From: Bryopsis sp. KO-2023
Taxonomy: Eukaryota; Chlorophyta; Ulvophyceae; Bryopsidales; Bryopsidaceae
DNA: 64,000 nt
NCBI GenBank assembly: GCA_030272585.1
Contig: BSYQ01000002.1
Span: forward strand, 3,224,001 to 3,288,000
Direction: 5' to 3'
The position numbers and the translations under genes were made by a program. Positions 55,563 to 64,000 of this stretch are shown here, piece by piece. Position 1 is the stretch's first letter, and each line of letters opens with the position of its first letter. The notes under the pieces are model-generated. The model saw only the letters and a program-made list of their open reading frames with translations, had not been told where the DNA came from and searched no databases.

Positions 55563-55816
55563 CTCATCCGGTGTGCTTTCCTTCTGTTCATTTTTCCAAT
55601 CGCAGTTGTCATGTGCCGATTGGGTAGATGTGGAGAGTGTCTCTGTTCTCTCTTCACGCGGTGTACTAGTCCGCGCCCCAGGTTTTCCGCTGTGAGTACA
55701 AACCTTTTTCGAGGCACCTACTTTTGATCTTAGCTTCCTACGCCGCCTACGAACTCTATTTCGCTTACGACGTTTGCGTCGGCCAGGCTCAGACGAAGCA
55801 GTTTCCTGCCTGGCGG

Positions 55817-58468
55817 TCAGTTTAACATTTTTTTTACATCGGGGAGGTTTTTCACCTCCTCCAATCTAGGACATTGCCTCACAGGGTGACCCTTCTTTCC
55901 ATAAAGATAACAATTATATCCCCCTCCCCCCTGGGGGTTCTGTCTTCCCTGATTGGCTTGTCCTCTTCCACGGTTACCACCACCGCGTCCACGTCCACCA
56001 CCACCACGTCCTCCTCCTCGTCCTTGTTGCTGTTGCTGCTGCTGTTGCACTCCTGCGGCAGCTTGTGGTGGTGCTTGGGCTGGTGGTGTGGGGTTCTGCT
56101 GCTGCTGACCCTGATTCTGGCCTTTCTTCTTTCTTCCACCACGCCAGACTCCTTTCTTTTTCTGATTGGTTTGCCCTCCTTGGCCTTGTGTTCCAACTCC
56201 AAGGGCTTCCAATCGTTCGGCGGATATGATGGCGGCCTCGACATCTCGAGGTACCGTTGCAGCGACTAACTTCTGAACTTCACTCTTAAGTCCATCCACG
56301 AAGAGCAAATACTGGTGATCCTCTTCGAGGTCTGGAATCCTCAAGACTAACCGCTGAAACTCTTTTACAAACTGTTTCACGGTTCCAGTCTGCTTGAGTT
56401 TGTGGAGGTCACGCCACGCTTCATCTCGATCACTAGAGAATTCGAAAGCTGTAGCTAAGCCATCCATGAAGTCCATCCAGTCACGGAAGGGTGGTCTTTC
56501 ACCTCGGTGAATTTTCAACTCTTGCATCGTTAACCAATCCGAGGCAGCCCCATAAAGGTTAGTGGCCATAATCGATTGCCACTGTGCTTCATGCACTCCG
56601 CAGGTTCTCAAGTACCGCGTCATGAGCACTTGCCATTTACGGGCTTTTGGTTCTCCACTTCCGTTAAATGCGCGAGGCATTTGCAACTTGACGGTGCTAG
56701 GCAACCACTGTCCTTGCCTAGGAGGTCCTGGCCCTGCTGGTCCAGCGCCACCTCCACCTCCACCTCCACCAGGAGGTCCACCGGGAGGTCCACCGCCTCC
56801 ACCATCTCCACCGCCGCCACCACCTCCACCGCCATCAGGCGTACCTGGAATGCGGGAAGGTGGGCGGTTTCGTCTGTCGCGGTAATCATCACCGCCATCA
56901 TCATCTGGGTCGTCATCACCAGGGTCTCCAAAGTTACCTCGCATGCGAGGAACTCGACTGGGTCCACCAGTAGACTCATATGAACCAAGTGCAGCAAAGG
57001 GATTATTTTCTACCCTTGCTCCCAAAGCACTTAACCCAAGTCCCAATCTTCCAGTACGTGTGGGGATCTGCATGGGTTCTTTTCCTTTCTCTTCTCTGAC
57101 CTGTGCCTTAGCACGCTCAAGGTCAATTTGATATAACACTTCTGCTGAGGAGAGAACTCTTGGGTTAGTTCGTGTGGGTCTACGTGATCCATCGGCAGAG
57201 TCGGGTTCTGAGATGCGTACTCCAGGCTGAGCTCTTGTACTTGGAGGTATCAATTGAGGGAATGTGAAATCAACGTCTGGTGCGCTGTCCACTGCAGTGC
57301 ATGGTGGTGCTTCTGCAGCAACAATTTCACCCTCCTCGACCTGTACTGCTGGAGGAGCCGGTATTGTTGAGGTTCCTGCCCCAACCATTCCTACCGCGAA
57401 GCTCTGGTCTAGTGGCGGCCATGATGCAGCCAACTGCTTTACTGATTTCTTCGGCAGTGGCATCCCAAAGGCTGAGTCCTCAGGCTCAGGGGAAGTTGAT
57501 TCTTCACGCTCTGGTGATACTGCTCGAGCATCACTTCCACTTTGGGCACTCTGGCTTCCGCCACTCACATCCTCCATGCTTCGTTCCAGGCCAGATAATC
57601 TTAAGGCAACCACATCAGCTGCATCTTGCTGCTGATCCCAGGTTTTGGATGCCTTTTTCTCCAAGGCAATCAAATCTTTTTGAATTGCTACTCTTGAGCT
57701 CTGCAAACGCTTCACCTCAGCACCTTGTTTATGCAAGGACTCCCGAAACAATTCTAGAGTCCGTTCGACTTTTTCGTTGGAATCCGCAACAGTTCCTAAT
57801 AAGCCTTCAATTCTCCGCCCTTGAACAAGGGATAACTCGGAGAGTTGTTTTAACTGAAGTGCTGAGGCTTCAGTTGCTTCTTTTAGGTCAGCAAAACGAG
57901 AGTCCGCTAGAATGTCTGCGGCATCCATTCTCCTCGTTATTGCATCCACAGAAGCTTTGATCTCGGCTCTTTCTTTCCTATGGTCGATATCTTGGCGTAA
58001 TAGCCTCTGCTCGTATCGACTATGTTGAGCCGCTACTGAATCCAGCTTCTGCTGTTGCGACACCACCGCATGCTGTGTGGCCTCAACCTGTTGCGCATGC
58101 TGGTGCTGTGTTTCCAGCGCCTGCCCGATCACCTCTGATGCGCCAGCCAGTTGGTTCGACACAGAGGCCTCAGTATGGGCGAGCCTCTGCCCCAGTGTCT
58201 GGTCAACTTGCTGCAGGTGACCCCTTAGCCCGTGGGCTAAATCGTCCACACGGTCATGGACCGCATCCACATCCTCTCTTAAGGCTTCCGCATCAGCTCC
58301 CATGTCTATGCCGACAGCTGCTTGCTGGACATTGTGGATGTTCTGGACGTTTATTTGTTGGTACACAACATTGGGTGCGTCAGGCAATTCCTCATCGAAC
58401 TCAGGTTCAATCCCTGGCTCTTCGACTTGAGGCTCGCGCACTGCCAATGCGTGTTCACGGTCAGCCAT
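55817..58468 (-). CDS. gag of element 2
   Basis: 883 residues, colinear with gag of element 1. It has a few extra residues in the Gly/Arg-rich repeat tract, as expected of slippage in low-complexity sequence. Confidence 0.88.
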   Translation of the reverse strand: MADREHALAVREPQVEEPGIEPEFDEELPDAPNVVYQQINVQNIHNVQQAAVGIDMGADAEALREDVDAVHDRVDDLAHGLRGHLQQVDQTLGQRLAHTEASVSNQLAGASEVIGQALETQHQHAQQVEATQHAVVSQQQKLDSVAAQHSRYEQRLLRQDIDHRKERAEIKASVDAITRRMDAADILADSRFADLKEATEASALQLKQLSELSLVQGRRIEGLLGTVADSNEKVERTLELFRESLHKQGAEVKRLQSSRVAIQKDLIALEKKASKTWDQQQDAADVVALRLSGLERSMEDVSGGSQSAQSGSDARAVSPEREESTSPEPEDSAFGMPLPKKSVKQLAASWPPLDQSFAVGMVGAGTSTIPAPPAVQVEEGEIVAAEAPPCTAVDSAPDVDFTFPQLIPPSTRAQPGVRISEPDSADGSRRPTRTNPRVLSSAEVLYQIDLERAKAQVREEKGKEPMQIPTRTGRLGLGLSALGARVENNPFAALGSYESTGGPSRVPRMRGNFGDPGDDDPDDDGGDDYRDRRNRPPSRIPGTPDGGGGGGGGGDGGGGGPPGGPPGGGGGGGGAGPAGPGPPRQGQWLPSTVKLQMPRAFNGSGEPKARKWQVLMTRYLRTCGVHEAQWQSIMATNLYGAASDWLTMQELKIHRGERPPFRDWMDFMDGLATAFEFSSDRDEAWRDLHKLKQTGTVKQFVKEFQRLVLRIPDLEEDHQYLLFVDGLKSEVQKLVAATVPRDVEAAIISAERLEALGVGTQGQGGQTNQKKKGVWRGGRKKKGQNQGQQQQNPTPPAQAPPQAAAGVQQQQQQQQGRGGGRGGGGRGRGGGNRGRGQANQGRQNPQGGGGYNCYLYGKKGHPVRQCPRLEEVKNLPDVKKMLN

Positions 58469-58613
58469 GGTCTCTCAGCCACTATTTGGGAGTACTCAAC
58501 AACCACGGTTGGAGTTTCTCTCTACCAAACAAACAAACAAAAACGTTTGTTGCGCCACGTTCACAAGTTTCGATCTCAAGAACTTAAAGTTCTTGCCTCG
58601 CTCCGAAACCAAT

Positions 58614-59033
58614 TGATAGTGAAGCTTGTGGGTGACGCAATAGTGGTCGGCTGTGTTGATTGGATTCGTGATAACTTGCTGGCTAACGCAAGTATACTTG
58701 TGGGGTTTGTTGGTTTAGACAACTCTCTAGCTAGCGCGGTTGTGAACGCTACTAGAGCACTTGGGTTGGGAAGTGATTGCGTCAGGCAAACACTTAACAC
58801 ACACACACACAAACACACACACAAGCGGGAACACACCAATCCCACGAATCCCGAGTTCTTACAAAATAAAGTGAATGTCAAAACAACGAGTGGGCCTCTT
58901 AAGTACCCCTAAGTGTAGTACGCTGACGCATGCCCCAAACTCTGGGTCTAATCTGTCTTACTCGCGAACCCACATGCGTCAGCCACCCTCGGCTCTATCC
59001 CAAACTACCTCGTATAGCGCTAAAAGACTAACA
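58614..59033 (-). repeat. 5' LTR of element 2
   Basis: 420 bp, TG...CA ends, followed inward by the same primer-binding site as in element 1. Confidence 0.93.
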
Positions 59034-62000
59034 CCGAATATATTCTTTGTTCTCAAGATCGAGCATACCAACGAACTAGTCTTGCTGATAAAATATCACC
59101 TTCGCTTGCCAACCTTATTATATTATTTTATATTAATATATAGATGGATTCACAAGAGATTTCACGTGTCTCAAGCTTCTCAGAATTAAAAAAACATATA
59201 TTGTATACACGTAGAGGAACATTCACACTCAACAAATGCTATCTTTTTCTTCATAATATTCAATATTTTTCTAACCATTGCGAGTGAACCCTCAAATGTG
59301 TTCTCTATGATGGCTTGCTATACATGATGATCAGAGTCGCAACAAAGTACAACTATCAAACCTCTATGTTTGGCTAATACTATTTGTTATGTTGATAATC
59401 GCTCCATTTTTTCTTTACTTAGCTCTTATAGCACGCTAGGCAATCTTCCACGTCAACTGGCTTGGTTGAGTTGTCCACAACTTGCACCGTTACTCACGAT
59501 TACACCCCGCACCCCTTCTAACATCTCCTCCTTCGTCGCAAAGGTCCCGTCCTCATGGCGCCACTCAACGAGCTTGGACACGAGGCGTAAACCTTTATTG
59601 TATGTTACACAAGTCAGATGTCGGCCACACCCAATGACCCTATCGAATTGGGGTCGTACTTGTCGGTCTGTTGCCAAACAAACGAGGCACAAGGAGAGGG
59701 TGCTCGCCAACTCGGTCAATGATCGGTCTCGTACACTACGTGGAACCTAGCCCCAAAGGTAACTCAACGTCTCTTATTCGTTTAATTTATGTTGAGCTCT
59801 ACCTATCTATCGATGCGGTCCTCTTTGGATCTTATGGTGGCTGGTAGGCTTCCACCAGCATGAAGAGTGCACACAGGTGGGACGCAAACATTTGCACATA
59901 ATACACTTGTAATGGCTGCCCTCCACAACATATCGGGTTTAAACGTCCCCTATTAGTTCGTTTGTTTTTTAACAATAATTTTAAATCAAAATTGCAAAGT
60001 ATTGTAGTTATCAAACCCTCACGACTCTAGGCGGGCTGTAACTTGTCAACCTTCCCCGCTCTCTATCATTTCATAAAAAATATCGACTTGGTATTGCTCT
60101 CTCTCTCTCTCTGGAGCTTTATTATCAGTCTTCGGGGTGAATATTTTGTACGGAAACTGCTCTCTCATTCTTTGCGTTCCAATCCCTTCCAAAAAGTTGT
60201 TTGCTCGTTGCATTCTAAGGTCATGCATGATTCTTGGGTTCGATGAAAACGTATGTTCACACAGCACTTGCATAAGATTAGGCAATTTGTGAAGCCAAAG
60301 TACAACATTAAAAAAATTATATGCGTGTAAAAAGTACTGGATGCGCATTACTGTAACAATTATGAAGCGGGGAATTCGGAATCTGCGGAGCGAGGAGGAA
60401 GTATGGTATTAGGACTCCCATAACCACCCCCATGTTTTTCGGAACTTAATGGCTCGAGTCCGTCCAAAACTTTTCTTTTCAAAAATCTACAAGGTGCCAT
60501 CATGTTGACGACAAAACGTTGTCCAATGATCCTTGCCCTCAAACAAAAGTTGTACCACAAACCCTTCTTTCGTGAGCTTTGTTTTTGATCCGACATAAAT
60601 GTTAAACAATCAGAGTAGAAAACCAGTCAGCATGTAAGATGCCCAAAAAGCTTGTCAAGGAGCTATACCACTTCGAGAAACTTTTGAAGGCCAGGGATCG
60701 TTGGGGGGGGGGCACAATCCAAATGAAGTCAACCAAGGTTTTTCTTTCGTCACGTCAAGATGCTAGCGTTAACTAATCAAGCATATGTAGCAAGAACCAT
60801 CAATAAGTACCAAATTTATCAAATAGGAACACGATTTTGACTAGTTATGCAACCCTAAGCAATGATAAAGGTCCGGGGAGGACAGTTTCACCTCTGTGGA
60901 GCTGCACGATGTCCAAGGATTAATAGTAGATTGGATCCTAATTGGAAGGAGTTCATGGGAAATAAGCTGAAGATTCCGTTACGCTTGTTGAAAGATCGAA
61001 CGAAGAAGCAATTTTGTATGCAAGTCCAAATGGGAGCACGGAAATTTATCATGCCTTGTATTGGACCATTACATAGCTTGTGTCATGGAAGCACAAATCC
61101 AACGGTGAATCCACCCGTCTCTCTAGACCGTGGTCGATTAACGCTTACCTGAACGATTTCTCTCGAATCATATCTAATGAACCGGTTCTTATAGCACCAT
61201 CTCCAGCATGCATTACATATAAAACGGTAAATTGTGATCGATACATCTACACTTCGAAGGGAAAGAAATGTCCCGAACGACCCTAAAGTTAATCTTCCCT
61301 TTTCATATATCACTATCGAGAGTATCGTCCCGTCGTTTCTTCGTAAGTCTTTCAAAAAAGAACCCGGAATGTATGTAGATTATTAACAAATAATCGTTGA
61401 ATGTTTATCGCCTCCACTTTCCGTTTGTAACTTTTTCAAGAATCTATCTTTGGCTAATCAGATAATTTGAAGCGGGGAAAACAAGAGAGCGAGAAAAAGA
61501 AAAGACGAGTTACAAGAAGTTCGCTACAACTCCCTATATATTAACGCTTTTTATAATATAATCTAATTCCTATTTTTTTATTTCTTTCGACTTTTGCTAC
61601 TAAGAGTGAATCGTCATCGTCACGACCGGATAACTTGGTTGCAGTCAACAATCATTGAAGAGCACTGTGGTCTGTATGGAGGATAAAAGTAGGTCCAAAT
61701 AAAAATAGTTTCTTCTTTTTCCTTGTCAAAGTGATCGACTTTGGGTTCGAGACCAAGACCCTTGCGACTGAAGTCAACTATAAGCGTGATCCTCAAAACC
61801 ACCTCATCCAAGATATGTGAAGTGGACGAAGTAACGACACTCGTGAATATCGAGCATACCTACAAAGTACGCATGCATTACAAGAAATTATGGGAAAAAA
61901 AAAAGGGAATGGTAACCTCAAAAGTGAAAGTCGACTTTGTTTGGCCAAGGTCAGCCCTTCTTCGGCCTAGAAAGTACCTTGTCGACAATTCTTATCCCGT

Positions 62001-62333
62001 GCGTCAAAGTGATCTATTTGTAGACCTAAGAGTCGTTCAAAGAAGAAACCCCCAAATTTTTCCGTTACAATCACATTTAAAAAATAATTATTATTCGTAT
62101 ATTGTATTAAAGATTTAAAATAATCCTCCAGTCGGACGAAAACCTGGCAACAGAGTGGCAAATTTCCTAGCTAGAGTATCTACCATGCATATTGAAAAAA
62201 GCAACCATCTCGGGTGGGAAATAGCGTTGCCACAACGAATTATAACGAGACACTTTCACGTGAAATCCATCGCGCAAAACTAAAAACAATTTGTCCTTCC
62301 TCATGAAGGCACGAGATATATCCCCTCCAGTAT
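59034..62333. other. decayed repeat-rich DNA
   Basis: No intact gene. A minus-strand frame at 59453-59719 is protein-like (FDRVIGCGRHLTCVTYNKGL, EWRHEDGTFATKEEMLEG) but unassigned. A minus-strand stretch at about 61210-61300 resembles the FLYWCH-like part of the MULE remnant near 37.7 kb. A (CT)n tract lies at about 60096-60112. Confidence 0.4.
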
Positions 62334-62771
62334 CAGAGATAGGACTTTACGGTCACCGTAACCGGACCGTAACCGGAGTACAATTTCGGTCGGAAAATCG
62401 TACTTTTACGGCCGTAACCGTAGCTCCGTACCTCTCCGTACCGCTCCGTACCGGACCGTAACGACCGTAACGGCCGTAACAACCGTAAACTGTAAAAAGT
62501 CACCCCCGCAGGGTCTCGCGATTCCAAAGGAACACAGGGGGATTCGAACCCGCGACCCTGTAGACTATAACCATACACTCTAACACTGAACCACACTACT
62601 CCACGATGACTTAGGGCCTGCCGTAGCTATACCGTACCTGTTCCGTACCGTAAAAACAACATATTACTCCGGTTACGGTACGGAGTTACGGCCGTAGTAC
62701 GGTGACCGTAACCCGACGGTAACCGGACCGGACCGGAGTCGGACCAAAAATTTGCCCAAGTCCTATCTCTG
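62334..62771 (-). mobile_element. compact TIR element with internal tRNA-like pol III promoter
   Basis: The ends CAGAGATAGGACTT (62334-62347) and AAGTCCTATCTCTG (62758-62771) are perfect 14-bp inverted repeats. Inside each end is a long tract of CCGTAAC/CCGTACC-type units, so the two halves form an extended imperfect palindrome. In the middle, on the minus strand (about 62603-62533), is a tRNA-like segment with an A-box-like TGGTTCAGTGTTAGAG and a perfect B box GGTTCGAATCC about 30 nt further on. The acceptor stem does not pair, so it is not a working tRNA gene. It resembles a tRNA-derived SINE captured in, or converted to, a TIR element. No clear target duplication was found. Confidence 0.6.
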
Positions 62772-64000
62772 TCCCGTATTGGAGAGGGGTATTGGTCAGA
62801 ATCCATGCACTAAAGCATCGGGGACGCTTCGCGCTTTCTTGATCCTTAAGGGTGTTTGCTTAGGGAAGGTGTGTTGGGCTCAGAGGGGCTTTGTGTTTGT
62901 GCCAAGCGACTGAAGCATATTTTTTCCGATAATAAGAAATACAAGCAGCGATAACTGTCTCATCAAGACTTCAACAGACTTGTTCGTTTCTTTTAATGCA
63001 TTGTTCTGTGCGTTACAACCGTATTGAAGATAGATACCAACTTGCCTTCAGACTTGGTCGACTCCTTGCTATTATTTCTACCACTAAGGTGTGTAAGTCT
63101 TGTTTAACATGGTCCCTCACTTCACGTGCACTTCACGTGCTTCCATCATCTTTGTCGTCTTCCTTTGGTTTCTGGAACCGCTTGGCCATATCCGAAACAG
63201 TGTAAGAGATTCTGGCATCTTCCGTTAGGTAACGGGTCAGTAGTTCCACACGTTCAATCTCAGGCAGCTCCGGGTCGATAAATGGGCGGTACAAGGTTTC
63301 ATAATTGCGAAAGAGGTCGCGTATATGTTTCCTCCATTGAGGCTGAACTCCAAACGAATTTTTCTATTAGAGCCTTAAAGGTTCTCCGCATTCAATTATT
63401 TTTCACGTTAAAGATTGGTATGAACTCCCCTACCCGGTTTGACTCAATTTCGTTTGCTGATGTCTGGAGCAAGGTATGACAATTATAGTCGTATATTGTT
63501 GATTATTGGAAATTGTTGGGAACCTATGCGCTTGGCCGTTGAAAAAACTCTAATTCGACATCTCGACAAAGGGTACGAACCACTCATGCTCATCCTCGTA
63601 AAAAATATAAAGTCGAACGGAGTTGGACGGGTGATGCATTGAGGTGTTGTCTTTCCTTTATCAACTTGAAGAACGAATAAATGGGCATAAAACAGGCATC
63701 TGCTCTTGCTTGTAAGATTCTTAATTTTGTTGTGATTATCCCAAGATGTAGAGAACGATAGGGCACCAACCATAAAAAAACCGCGTGAAAAACGGCTGAG
63801 AGAAATCGCGTAATGTAGGATTCTCGAAAATGTCGTAATGATACTATTAACACACACGCATATTACTAAACACTAGCAGGGCTGCTGTGGTTTCTTCTAA
63901 GATTGGTCGTGAACCAAAATCCCATTTCTTAATCATTCCTCCAAACTCGGATTTCTTTGCTGGAAAGTTGAATCTTCGAAACAAAGGTTTCATAAGATTT
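62772..64000. other. decayed repeat-rich DNA to window end
   Basis: The minus strand at about 63150-63420 has protein-like stretches (LTRYLTEDARISYTVSDM, AKRFQKPKEDDKDD) in shifting frames, probably a retroelement gag-like relic. No intact gene or RNA gene seen. Confidence 0.35.

Larger units (their letters stand above)
48943..59033 (-). mobile_element. Ty3/gypsy chromovirus LTR retrotransposon, element 2
   Basis: 10,091 bp, same orientation and layout as element 1 and nearly identical to it. LTRs are 420 bp and look identical to each other, but differ from element 1 LTRs at a few positions. The target duplication is CCGAA (48938-48942 and 59034-59038), so it is an independent insertion, 173 bp from element 1. 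Very young. gag and pol are open; about one break is seen in the third ORF. Confidence 0.95.

Noticed and set aside
62533-62603. Functional tRNA gene
   Set aside because: A- and B-box-like sequences are present but the acceptor stem does not pair and the segment is embedded in a TIR element.

Overview
This is nuclear DNA of a eukaryote. Its coding blocks are split by GT-AG introns with very T-rich tracts before the acceptor. It carries a U2 snRNA gene, an intronless tRNA-Arg gene and many eukaryotic transposon types. I cannot name the species. The U2 5' end (ATACCTTTCTCGGCC) and a BASS4-like transporter are weak hints of an algal or streptophyte-like lineage. GC-tailed CACTA elements, long homopolymers and short introns are typical of the left part.

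Positions 1-27,000 are gene-bearing. In order they hold: a tail-anchored coiled-coil protein (+), a few exon-like blocks of unknown function, a BASS4/SLC10A7-like transporter (-), and a complete-looking 4.7-kb CACTA-type DNA transposon (5427-10126) that contains an intron-bearing fragment of the condensin gene CAP-D2. Then come the 3' end of an unknown gene, a tRNA-Arg(CCG), U2 snRNA (-), an F-box/WD40 protein (-) and a lone serpin reactive-loop exon (+). A bestrophin-like exon (+) follows, joined directly to the right end of a second CACTA copy (20249-21127) with a perfect 140-bp inverted repeat. A multi-exon coiled-coil gene (-) and an ankyrin gene (+) close this part.

At about 27 kb there is a 66-bp near-perfect palindrome, and the sequence changes character. 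From there to 38.7 kb, and again from 59.0 to 64.0 kb, I see mainly decayed mobile-element sequence: an internally deleted mariner (32335-33204), a FLYWCH-type MULE remnant (about 36460-37800), weak LINE-like and gag-like traces, and a compact element (62334-62771) with terminal inverted repeats around a tRNA-like pol III promoter.

Between them lie two nearly identical, very young Ty3/gypsy chromoviruses in the same orientation (38693-48769 and 48943-59033). They are separated by 173 bp, and each has its own 5-bp target duplication and identical-looking LTRs. Besides gag and pol, both carry a third ORF after pol, a coiled-coil protein with a RING-like Cys/His cluster, which is unusual for this family.

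The most notable result is the CACTA family. It has about 30-bp CACTA...TAGTG ends, a 3-bp CCG target duplication, subterminal CCCCGCACAG repeats and a shared ~0.9-kb right end joined to different host-gene pieces (CAP-D2 in one copy, bestrophin in the other). This is what a gene-capturing transposon would look like.
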